Shown here in pieces: positions 1 through 5,830 of a DNA stretch of 7,496 nt. The stretch comes from Chitinophaga pinensis (GTDB taxonomy: Bacteria > Bacteroidota > Bacteroidia > NS11-12g > UBA9320): the NCBI GenBank assembly GCA_945890595.1, contig CAMDCQ010000117.1:1-7496 (forward strand). The letters run 5' to 3'. Made by a program: the position numbers and the translations under genes. Within the stretch, counting starts at the first letter, position 1. Each line of letters opens with the position of its first letter. Below the pieces are notes generated by a model. That model was not told the origin of the DNA, did not search any database, and saw nothing but the letters and a program-made list of their open reading frames with translations.

Positions 1-132
1 AAAGGTGATACACTAGGTTCTTTTGCACTGGGTATGGATAATTTATTGGAACGCAAAACTGCTTCTATTCTGGAAATTTTCACTTCTCAGGAGAGTAATA
101 TTGAATTTTATAGTAGCTTCAAAAAGCTGTGA
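1..132 (+). CDS. 3' end of an unrecognised protein (partial)
   Basis: Frame 1 is open from the first base of the window and ends at a TGA at 130-132, giving the last 43 residues of a protein that starts upstream. The visible tail is mostly polar with some hydrophobic positions (it includes LGSFALGMDNLLERK and ends FYSSFKKL). It has no membrane segment and no motif I recognise. It is called coding because the frame is open to the window edge, the composition is protein-like, and the next promoter begins only 23 bases after the stop. A small imperfect hairpin overlaps the stop. No function can be assigned from this fragment. Confidence 0.6.
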   Translation, partial: KGDTLGSFALGMDNLLERKTASILEIFTSQESNIEFYSSFKKL

Positions 133-158
133 AGGCTGCAAGCCTCACAAAAAGTTTT
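129..158 (+). terminator. Weak hairpin at the end of the upstream gene
   Basis: GTGAAGGCT (129-137) can pair with AGCCTCAC (141-148), with one bulged A and a three-base GCA loop, directly over the stop codon of the partial gene. Only a short TTTT (155-158) follows, after AAAAAG, so as an intrinsic terminator it is poor. It could slow polymerase or protect the 3' end of the transcript. The pairing is visible; the role is inferred. Confidence 0.3.
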
Positions 159-185
159 GGTAATTCGATAAAAACTTTATTTTTG
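156..185 (+). promoter_or_regulatory. Bacteroidota-type promoter for the TRL-like genes
   Basis: TTTG at 156-159 serves as the -33 element and TATTTTTG at 178-185 is a full match to the Bacteroidota -7 consensus TAnnTTTG. The spacer is 18 bases. Transcription would start near 190, leaving an AT-rich leader of about 20 bases before the ATG at 213 with no Shine-Dalgarno sequence, as usual in this phylum. The inverted repeat AAAGTTTT / AAAACTTT (151-158 and 171-178) overlaps both ends of the spacer and could be an operator. Confidence 0.65.
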
Positions 186-212
186 TTTTATCAAGTAAAT
201 TAATTTATCAAA

Positions 213-476
213 ATGAATTTTAAAACAATAGTAATGGTGCTTGCAATGGGAAGTCTCTTCTCTTCTTGCGTAGTGGCACACACCGCCCAGGTTACAAATA
301 ATCCTGTAGGCTCAAAAGTTGGAGTTGCGTCTGGAGGTTTAATGACGAAAGACCTAGATTTCTCATTCCAAAAGGCAAAGGAAAATGGCAATATTTCAAA
401 AGTCGGAATTGCAGAGTTCAAAATGACCCAAATACTTATTTTTCCAAAAGTTAAAACAACAGTAACAGGCGAATAA
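213..476 (+). CDS. TRL-like lipoprotein, first of three
   Basis: This is an 87-residue predicted lipoprotein of the TRL-like family (named after a tRNA-associated locus protein; molecular function unknown). The leader is positively charged and then hydrophobic, ending in LFSSC, with Cys19 as the likely lipidated residue. The F three residues before the Cys is a relaxed lipobox. The family signature follows: VTNNPVGSKVG (27-37), then a KENGNISKVGIAEFK stretch matching the usual 'NGGI-KIATVDYK' region, and a terminal TTVTGE. It is the shortest of the three copies, missing several residues between the Gly-rich first half and the NGNI segment. It is the first gene after the promoter at 156-185, and the next copy starts two bases after its stop. 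An envelope location is inferred from the leader. Confidence 0.85.
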   Translation: MNFKTIVMVLAMGSLFSSCVVAHTAQVTNNPVGSKVGVASGGLMTKDLDFSFQKAKENGNISKVGIAEFKMTQILIFPKVKTTVTGE

Positions 477-478
477 TT

Positions 479-793
479 ATGAAAAATATTAAAATATTAC
501 TTTTGATAGGGGCTGCATTTTTTGTCACCTCTTGCACCGTTACTAGACCATTTGCAGTAACAAATAACGAGATTGGAGATGCTGTTGGGACCTCAAAAAC
601 TACACTTATTTTTGGAACATCGGCTGGTCCAAATCTAGAGCAGGCGTTGTATTCTACCAACAAAAACTTTGGTCTTATTGAAGCAGCTAAAAACGGAAAT
701 ATTGATAAGATAGCAACCGTAGATGTGAAGACATCAAACTATGGTTTTATAACTCAAGTTAAAATAATTGTAACAGGAACAGAATTAAAATAA
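479..793 (+). CDS. TRL-like lipoprotein, second of three
   Basis: A 104-residue TRL-like lipoprotein, paralogous to its neighbours. The leader runs to FVTSC with Cys19 as lipidation site, a better lipobox (V-T-S-C) than the first copy. The signature reads VTNNEIGDAVG (27-37), followed by LIFGTSAG, a segment rich in polar residues (around 51-63) that the other two copies lack, then EAAKNGNIDKIATVDVK and a terminal IVTGTELK. The NGNIDKIATVD block is the closest of the three to the family consensus as I remember it. The gene begins two bases after the previous stop and ends one base before the next ATG, so the three are almost certainly one transcript. Function unknown. Confidence 0.88.
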   Translation: MKNIKILLLIGAAFFVTSCTVTRPFAVTNNEIGDAVGTSKTTLIFGTSAGPNLEQALYSTNKNFGLIEAAKNGNIDKIATVDVKTSNYGFITQVKIIVTGTELK

Positions 794-794
794 T

Positions 795-1079
795 ATGAAG
801 GTTAAAAATATAACAAAGGCACTATTCACAGGTTTGTTCATTATGTCTATAACCGCTTGTAGCGTAAGTGGTCCGCTTTTCGTAACAGATAATCCGGATG
901 GTGGTAAAGTAGGTAAATCAAGTTACAGAGTTCTTTTTGGATTTGCACTTGATGGTGGCGATGCATCTATAAAGAAAGCTGCTGAAAATGGTGGAATTAC
1001 CAAAATTTCAACGGTAGATCAAAAAATAGAATCAGGTCTTTTAATATCTCGTGTGGTAACCGTGGTTACTGGAGAATAA
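795..1079 (+). CDS. TRL-like lipoprotein, third of three
   Basis: A 94-residue TRL-like lipoprotein. The leader ends in SITAC with Cys22 as lipidation site, a standard I-T-A-C lipobox. The signature is VTDNPDGGKVG (30-40), followed by LFGFALDGGDASIKKAAENGG and KISTVDQK, and it ends TVVTGE like the first copy. Of the three copies it shows the most typical family layout, including the GDASI block missing or altered in the others. It starts one base after the stop of the second copy, and a strong terminator follows 29 bases after its stop, so this is the last gene of the unit. Function unknown. Confidence 0.9.
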   Translation: MKVKNITKALFTGLFIMSITACSVSGPLFVTDNPDGGKVGKSSYRVLFGFALDGGDASIKKAAENGGITKISTVDQKIESGLLISRVVTVVTGE

Positions 1080-1107
1080 TTGATAATAAATTCAATCTAA
1101 TACTATT

Positions 1108-1140
1108 AAATCCCTAGGTTTGTGCCTAGGGATTTTTTTT
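1108..1140 (+). terminator. Strong intrinsic terminator of the TRL-like operon
   Basis: A perfect 11-base-pair stem (AAATCCCTAGG at 1108-1118 with CCTAGGGATTT at 1125-1135) closes a six-base TTTGTG loop. Eight Ts run from 1133 to 1140. The last T touches the ATG of the next gene at 1141. Confidence 0.92.
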
Positions 1141-1572
1141 ATGCGATTTTTTCTAATTTCAGTTTTTTTGATAATGAACAGTTGGCTGATGGCTCAAGAG
1201 GAAACCACCATTAATCACTATCAAAAAAAATGGGAAACTGATACTATTCATCGCCCGTGCGAGCTATGGGACTCTAGAGATTTACTTATCGTCTTTCCCG
1301 ATTCTTCGTGCACACATGGAATGATTACCGTTAAAAAATTAGTATGGCAAAACACCCGAGGGTATAGCTACAGACTCACATTTACGAATCACATGGTTAA
1401 CGAGGTAATTGTAGAGGGAAAGGGCAAAAAGAAGCTAGCCATGCTTAGTGCTTACCGCGATCAGCTTACTAGTGAAGGGCAAAAGGGAAGTTGTTACTTC
1501 AAAGTGGAATTAGAGCAACTCGGAAGAAGAAGTCGCTTGAAGTGTATGGTCTATGCCACTTTAGGAAGCTAA
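1141..1572 (+). CDS. Small exported protein with four cysteines, function unknown
   Basis: A 143-residue protein with an N-terminal signal peptide (hydrophobic core FFLISVFLIM, likely cleavage after A18 in WLMA-Q). I do not recognise a family. The mature part has four cysteines (40, 57, 118, 135), which could form two disulfides in the periplasm, and a basic second half (GKGKKK around 93-98, GRRSRLK around 128-134). Alternating hydrophobic residues, as in YSYRLTF and YFKVELEQL, suggest a small beta-rich domain. The ATG at 1141 is chosen because an in-frame TTG at 1120 lies inside the terminator loop and the later ATG at 1174 would destroy the signal peptide. The start abuts the terminator U-tract, leaving almost no room for its own leader. 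It is followed by 98 bases before the isomerase gene. Confidence 0.7.
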   Translation: MRFFLISVFLIMNSWLMAQEETTINHYQKKWETDTIHRPCELWDSRDLLIVFPDSSCTHGMITVKKLVWQNTRGYSYRLTFTNHMVNEVIVEGKGKKKLAMLSAYRDQLTSEGQKGSCYFKVELEQLGRRSRLKCMVYATLGS

Positions 1573-1636
1573 GTATCTGGGGCATTGTAGCAGCATCAGG
1601 TTAAGTTGGCCATACAACACTTTCCCCCTTTAACTG

Positions 1637-1665
1637 TTGTACTCCTTAACTTATCATTAAATTCG
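1637..1665 (+). promoter_or_regulatory. Candidate promoter for the isoprenoid genes
   Basis: TTG (1637-1639) and TAAATTCG (1658-1665, one mismatch to TAnnTTTG) are separated by 18 bases, the same spacing as the clear promoter at 156-185. Transcription would start near 1670, practically on the GTG start codon at 1671, giving a leaderless or nearly leaderless message. Two short elements can match by chance, so this is tentative. Confidence 0.38.
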
Positions 1666-1670
1666 CACCC

Positions 1671-2669
1671 GTGGGACATACAGAAACATCCGATCGTAAG
1701 AAAGATCACATTGAAATGGCTTTTGAGTCTGTGGTGGCAAACCAAGATAATCGGTTTTACTACGAACCTCTTTTTAGTGCACATCCTAAAGGCGACCTAG
1801 AAAAAGTATTATTTGCAGGCAAGCAAATGAATGCACCACTTTGGGTGAGCAGCATGACAGGCGGCACAAAAGAAGCCGGAACCATAAACAGAAATTTAGC
1901 ACGAGTTTGTGGCCAATTCGGACTGGGTATGGGCTTAGGAAGTTGCAGAATAATTTTACATGACGATGAATATCTTTCGGATTTTCAACTTCGTAAAGAA
2001 ATGGGTGATTTCCCCTTGTATGCAAATCTTGGAGTTGCTCAGATTGAAGAGCTTTTTGACGCAGGTAAAGAGTATTTAATCTCTGAATTAATTAAGCGAA
2101 CAGAGACGGATGGACTTATTATTCATGTGAATCCGCTACAAGAATGGTTGCAGCCTGAAGGTGATATTTTTAAAACATCTCCGCTAGAAATCATCCAAAA
2201 AACACTGGAATTAGATCTTAAGATAATCGTAAAAGAGGTAGGTCAAGGATTTGGGCCTAATAGTTTGAGAGCATTGATGAAGTTACCGCTTGCAGCTATA
2301 GATTTTGGTGCACATGGAGGTACTAATTTTAGCAAACTAGAAATGCATCGCAGCTCAGAAATGCGGCATGAGGCATATGATAAGGTAGCTGAATGGGGGC
2401 ACACCGCTAAAGAGATGGTTGGATTTTATAATTGTCTAGCAGAAGAATTAGGTAAAAATAATAAAAAAGCAGATATCATCATAAGCGGTGGCGTTAAAGA
2501 TTTCATGGATGGATACTATCACACCCAGCGTATAGACGCAAATGCCATTTACGGACAAGCTTCGGCCTTTTTAAAACATGCAAGAGGAAGCTATGATGAG
2601 CTGGAAGAATATGTTGAGTTACAGTTAAAAGGATATCAATTAGCTAAAACCTATTTGACATTAAGATAA
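1671..2669 (+). CDS. fni: Type 2 isopentenyl-diphosphate delta-isomerase
   Basis: This FMN-dependent enzyme interconverts isopentenyl and dimethylallyl diphosphate in the cytosol using reduced flavin. At 332 residues it is near normal family length and folds as a TIM barrel. Visible blocks are DRKKDHI (8-14), WVSSMTGGT (58-66, flavin contact), GLGSCR (88-93), IHVNPLQEWLQPEGD (151-165, containing the Gln/Glu that bind substrate and Mg), IIVKEVGQG (185-193), FGAHGGTN (212-219, flavin phosphate), ISGGVKD (271-277) and YGQASAFL (294-301). The GTG at 1671 is chosen because the first ATG (residue 16) would remove the conserved RKKDHI block and an in-frame stop lies at 1647. Several blocks differ from the textbook family (SCR for SQR, FGAHGG for AGAGG), matching the form I remember from Flavobacteria. 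The HMG-CoA reductase gene follows directly. Confidence 0.93.
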   Translation: MGHTETSDRKKDHIEMAFESVVANQDNRFYYEPLFSAHPKGDLEKVLFAGKQMNAPLWVSSMTGGTKEAGTINRNLARVCGQFGLGMGLGSCRIILHDDEYLSDFQLRKEMGDFPLYANLGVAQIEELFDAGKEYLISELIKRTETDGLIIHVNPLQEWLQPEGDIFKTSPLEIIQKTLELDLKIIVKEVGQGFGPNSLRALMKLPLAAIDFGAHGGTNFSKLEMHRSSEMRHEAYDKVAEWGHTAKEMVGFYNCLAEELGKNNKKADIIISGGVKDFMDGYYHTQRIDANAIYGQASAFLKHARGSYDELEEYVELQLKGYQLAKTYLTLR

Positions 2670-3986
2670 ATGATTAAGGGATTCAGTAAATTAACTAAGG
2701 AGGCTAAAATAGAGTGGCTAATTGCCAACTATTTTAAAGGTGAAGAGAAAGCACGAGAAGTGCTTGTGAGCTACTGGCATAGCGATGAAAAATTACAAAA
2801 GCTTCACGATGAGTTTATAGAAAACACCGTATCTAACTTCTATATGCCTATGGGTATTGCTCCTAATTTCTTAATAAACGGGAAGGAATATACCGTGCCC
2901 ATGGTTACCGAAGAAAGTTCGGTAGTAGCGGCGGCGGCAAAGTCTGCTAACTTTTGGGCTGATAAAGGTGGTTTTAAAGCCACAGTAAAAAGTACTACCA
3001 AAATAGGCCATGTTCACTTTTTATGGAAAGGGGATAATACAGATGATTTAACTTCATATATAGCAGGAATAGTACCCAAATTTTATACCGAATCAAATGG
3101 TATAACAGCCAATATGCGCAAGCGTGGTGGAGGAATACTAGCCATACAGTTAGTAGATAAAACAGCGGATATCCCGCATTATTATCAACTAGAAGCTGAG
3201 TTTGAAACCTGTGACAGTATGGGTGCTAATTTTATTAATTCATGCTTAGAGAAATTTGCAGATGTACTAAAAAGTGAAATAGCGAATGCTTCTCTTGCGG
3301 TGAATGAAGTTGAAGTAGTGATGTGCATTTTAAGTAACTATACGCCTAAGTGCCTGGTAAAAGTAGAGGTAAGCTGCCCCATAGCACAAATGGTAGAGGG
3401 TACAGATATGTCACCTCAGGCGTTTGCCGAGCGATTTACAACTGCGGTACGCATTGCCGAAACACAGCCTTATCGTGCAGTAACACACAATAAGGGTATT
3501 ATGAATGGTATCGATTCTGTAATTCTGGCCACTGGAAACGACTTTAGAGCGATAGAAGCGAGTGCACATGCTTATGCAAGTAAGGATGGCAGATACAGTA
3601 GTTTGACCCATGCAGATATGAGCGATGGTCAATTTAAATTTTGGATAGAAGTGCCTTTAGCTTTGGGTACAGTGGGTGGTATTACGGGATTACATCCTAT
3701 GGTAAAATTTGCGCATCAAATGATGGGCAACCCAAGTGCGGCAGAACTTATGATGATAAGTGCCGCAGTGGGTCTAGCACAAAACTTCTCCGCACTTAGA
3801 AGCCTTACTACCACAGGCATACAGCAAGGTCATATGAAAATGCACCTGCTCAATATTCTGAACCAATTGGAAGCGACCGAAGAAGAAAAAGCGATGATCG
3901 TACGGTTCTTCATTAAAAACACACCGCATCATGCGGAGGTAGTAAGTGCTTTCCAACGAGTGCGCGGCGGTGAGGTGATAGCGTAA
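2670..3986 (+). CDS. mvaA: Class II hydroxymethylglutaryl-CoA reductase
   Basis: This enzyme interconverts HMG-CoA and mevalonate in the mevalonate pathway. The protein is soluble and 438 residues long, close to the usual 425-430 of class II enzymes. Seen in order: MPMGIAPNFLINGKEYTVPM (59-78), the catalytic Glu region TEESSVVAAAA (80-90), the nicotinamide-cofactor block DSMGANFIN (182-190), the catalytic Lys in NKGIMNGID (274-282, Lys275), the catalytic Asp in LATGND (286-291), GTVGGITGLHP (333-343), and the catalytic His in GHMKMH (387-392, His388). All catalytic residues are present. Databases often label this class 'degradative', but the partner isomerase and the general use of the mevalonate route in Flavobacteria argue for biosynthesis. 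The ATG directly follows the isomerase stop (TAAATG), implying translational coupling. Confidence 0.95.
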   Translation: MIKGFSKLTKEAKIEWLIANYFKGEEKAREVLVSYWHSDEKLQKLHDEFIENTVSNFYMPMGIAPNFLINGKEYTVPMVTEESSVVAAAAKSANFWADKGGFKATVKSTTKIGHVHFLWKGDNTDDLTSYIAGIVPKFYTESNGITANMRKRGGGILAIQLVDKTADIPHYYQLEAEFETCDSMGANFINSCLEKFADVLKSEIANASLAVNEVEVVMCILSNYTPKCLVKVEVSCPIAQMVEGTDMSPQAFAERFTTAVRIAETQPYRAVTHNKGIMNGIDSVILATGNDFRAIEASAHAYASKDGRYSSLTHADMSDGQFKFWIEVPLALGTVGGITGLHPMVKFAHQMMGNPSAAELMMISAAVGLAQNFSALRSLTTTGIQQGHMKMHLLNILNQLEATEEEKAMIVRFFIKNTPHHAEVVSAFQRVRGGEVIA

Positions 3987-4048
3987 GTGACGGTAAGTTG
4001 ACGCAGCCGTGGTGTGCGTTCATTATTTATTTCGATATTTGTTGTGTT

Positions 4049-4633
4049 ATGCTGCGATACCTATCTCTTTTTATATTCCTCGGTGGCCTGTGTTTGCTGG
4101 ATTGGAGCTGTTATAAAAAATGTGGAGACTCTAAGGCATATAAGGTTAAGCTAGCCCATATTTCAAATTTGGTAGTTAAAACAGATTCTGTTGGAGTATA
4201 TACAAACGATTTGAGTTCGGGAGACACCGTTAATTATAGCTTAGTACGAATGGCTATTTATCTTGAAAACAGAATGGTTCATCATCTTAGTAATGGACTT
4301 GGATTCTCGGCATATGCGGATTGTGTTGGACCTTTTTATTTGCAACAAACCACTATTGATTCTGTCAAAATTTTAGAAACGGAAAATGCACAGTCTAGTA
4401 ATGTGAGTGATCAATTTGGAATGATATCTAGCGTTGGAAGTAAAATTCCATTTACCGATACAGATGTTTTTTTGAAAAATATTCAAACTATTATAAGCTA
4501 TGACGACAGGTGTCATCTTGTTATGCTGAAACGGCCAACTAAAATATCCGAGAAAACATACATCATTCAATTCTTTGACTCCGACGGGAACGTTTTCGAA
4601 ACCACCACAGATCCTATTATCATAACACCGTAA
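4049..4633 (+). CDS. Putative lipoprotein, paralog array member 1
   Basis: A 194-residue exported protein of unknown function. The leader is MLRYLSLFIFLGGLCLLDWS with Cys21. ATG 4049 is preferred over an in-frame TTG at 3998 because it gives exactly the 20-residue leader seen in the other three members. Features shared with its paralogs: SGDTVNYSLVRMAIYLE (58-73), FSAYADC (86-92, conserved Cys92), DSVKILE (104-110), and the C-terminal block FFDSDGNVFETTTDPIIITP (175-194). The body looks beta-rich. The motif before the cysteine (L-D-W-S-C) is an odd lipobox, with Asp where Leu/Val/Ile is usual. The gene lies 62 bases after the HMG-CoA reductase with no convincing terminator between. From memory it may belong to Bacteroidota lipoproteins annotated DUF5034, which I cannot confirm. 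Confidence 0.8.
   Translation: MLRYLSLFIFLGGLCLLDWSCYKKCGDSKAYKVKLAHISNLVVKTDSVGVYTNDLSSGDTVNYSLVRMAIYLENRMVHHLSNGLGFSAYADCVGPFYLQQTTIDSVKILETENAQSSNVSDQFGMISSVGSKIPFTDTDVFLKNIQTIISYDDRCHLVMLKRPTKISEKTYIIQFFDSDGNVFETTTDPIIITP
4095..4111 (+). repeat. Leader-motif DNA repeat, copy 1
   Basis: TGCTGGATTGGAGCTG (4095-4110) encodes LDWSC of array member 1 together with flanking bases. The following T is shared with copy 2 only. The same 16 bases recur at 4717-4732 and 5259-5274. Confidence 0.85.
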
Positions 4634-4670
4634 ATAAACATTCCGCCATCTACCAAATCGACGAAATACA

Positions 4671-5210
4671 ATGAAACGAAACATACTTTTACTTTTTGGA
4701 TTGATAGGGTTGGTAATGCTGGATTGGAGCTGTACCAAAACAAATATAGGTGGTGGAGGTGGGTCAAAGTTTCATGTGATAGGCATTGGGAAAGCCGTAA
4801 TGTACGAAATAATAGGCAATGACCCTGCTTTTGTACCCATAAATGAGTTACCGTATTACCAGGCTGAATTGTGGGTAGGACTAGAAACCGAGCGTATTAC
4901 TAAAAACGCTAATTCAAATTATTCTGCATGGGCAATGCCTGCGCCTGAGTGCGATTACAGACCAGATTCTATGCAGATTTTTAGAAACAATACAGAAATA
5001 ACGCATCTTTTTTTTATGGATAACCTAGAGGTTAACGAGGCTATAGGAGCACTTAACAACAATGAATTTTTTACAGGTTTTTGTGAAATTGTGTTGAAAC
5101 CAAAAAATGCATTGGCCAACAACCAATTCTCTAAATACACATTTAAATTATTTAATAAAGATGGGTCTATTTTTGAAACAACAAGCGACTTCCTAAAAAT
5201 TACACTTTAA
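4671..5210 (+). CDS. Putative lipoprotein, paralog array member 2
   Basis: A 179-residue paralog of the preceding protein, the shortest in the array. The leader is MKRNILLLFGLIGLVMLDWS with Cys21. Directly after it comes a flexible TKTN plus five glycines and a Ser (27-32), a likely tether between lipid anchor and folded domain. It lacks the SGDTV segment but keeps YYQAELWVGLE (62-72), YSAWAMPAPEC (84-94, conserved Cys94), DSMQIFRNNTEITHLF (99-114) and the tail FNKDGSIFETTSDFLKITL (161-179). The last residues depart from the TTTxPI version in members 1 and 3. It starts 37 bases after member 1 and ends two bases before member 3. Function unknown. Confidence 0.82.
   Translation: MKRNILLLFGLIGLVMLDWSCTKTNIGGGGGSKFHVIGIGKAVMYEIIGNDPAFVPINELPYYQAELWVGLETERITKNANSNYSAWAMPAPECDYRPDSMQIFRNNTEITHLFFMDNLEVNEAIGALNNNEFFTGFCEIVLKPKNALANNQFSKYTFKLFNKDGSIFETTSDFLKITL
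4717..4733 (+). repeat. Leader-motif DNA repeat, copy 2
   Basis: The identical 16 bases lie at 4717-4732 in array member 2. With copy 1 the identity extends one base 3' (T), and with copy 3 one base 5' (A), where both encode MLDWSC. Confidence 0.85.
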
Positions 5211-5212
5211 AT

Positions 5213-5827
5213 ATGAATAGAACAATAGTATCAATCATAGGCTTACTCGGTTTCGTTATGCTGGATTGGAGCTGCTTCCCCAATAATAGAGGATGCGGCG
5301 GCGATTATAAAGACAGGAGCTACACTATAAAGGGTGTTGATACTACAGATATTCTTAGTCTTAAAGAAACGGTAAATGCTAGTTGGGATTTGTATAAATC
5401 AGGAGATACCGTGGCATTTGACAAGTTTCGAATACATGTAAAACTCCTTAGAGAACTAATTTCCTACAACCCAAAAAATCACGATTTTGGGACTTCGACC
5501 TTTGCAGAGCCATGTCCTTCACCTATCGATATAAACGACTGGGAACTTGATTCTCTGCACGTAGTGCAAATTATCAATGGTCAAGAAACGGATTTGGATT
5601 CTATCATTATGAGTACTAATTATTATCACGAAGAACTAGCCTTAGATTGGAGTGAACCAACTAACCGTATTATGCTCAACAACCTGTTGGATTCAGATGA
5701 ATACTTTACGTTTAGCATTCTAAAGGCACCCAATGAAGTTCAAGTGCAATCCTTTCGTATATCTTTTTACCTTACAGACGGACGAATTTTTGAGACAACC
5801 ACAGCACCCATTCTAGTAAAACCATAA
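5213..5827 (+). CDS. Putative lipoprotein, paralog array member 3
   Basis: The largest array member at 204 residues. The leader is MNRTIVSIIGLLGFVMLDWS with Cys21, followed by a Gly/Cys-rich NNRGCGGD. Family blocks: SGDTVAFDKFRIHVKL (63-78), ELISYNP (81-87), FAEPC (97-101, conserved Cys101), DSLHVVQIINGQETDL (113-128), a beta-hairpin ILKAPNEVQVQSFRISF (169-185), and the tail DGRIFETTTAPILVKP (189-204). The extra length lies in the middle and includes an acidic stretch around 139-152. It is separated from its neighbours by only two and three bases, so it is co-transcribed and possibly translationally coupled with them. Function unknown. Confidence 0.84.
   Translation: MNRTIVSIIGLLGFVMLDWSCFPNNRGCGGDYKDRSYTIKGVDTTDILSLKETVNASWDLYKSGDTVAFDKFRIHVKLLRELISYNPKNHDFGTSTFAEPCPSPIDINDWELDSLHVVQIINGQETDLDSIIMSTNYYHEELALDWSEPTNRIMLNNLLDSDEYFTFSILKAPNEVQVQSFRISFYLTDGRIFETTTAPILVKP
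5259..5274 (+). repeat. Leader-motif DNA repeat, copy 3
   Basis: The third identical 16-base copy, in array member 3. Member 4 has no copy: its motif reads TTAGAGTATGGATGT and encodes LEYGC. Confidence 0.85.
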
Positions 5828-5830
5828 ATT

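Noticed and set aside
1120..1140. In-frame TTG at 1120 as start of the exported protein
   Set aside because: It would put the start inside the terminator loop and add seven residues before a signal peptide that is already complete from the ATG at 1141.
1606..1800. Open frame overlapping the beginning of the isomerase gene
   Set aside because: It is a shadow frame: the overlapping frame carries the conserved isomerase blocks, and this one shows no family-like pattern.
4001..4019. Hairpin ACGCA / TGCGT after HMG-CoA reductase as a terminator
   Set aside because: Only five pairs with a nine-base loop and no uninterrupted T-run after it.
3998..4048. In-frame TTG at 3998 as start of array member 1
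   Set aside because: The resulting 17 extra residues break the 20-residue leader plus Cys21 shared by all four paralogs; the ATG at 4049 restores it exactly.
4373..4767. Two minus-strand open frames around the junction of array members 1 and 2
   Set aside because: They are antisense to genes with clear paralog conservation, have no promoter or leader, and read as low-quality translation.
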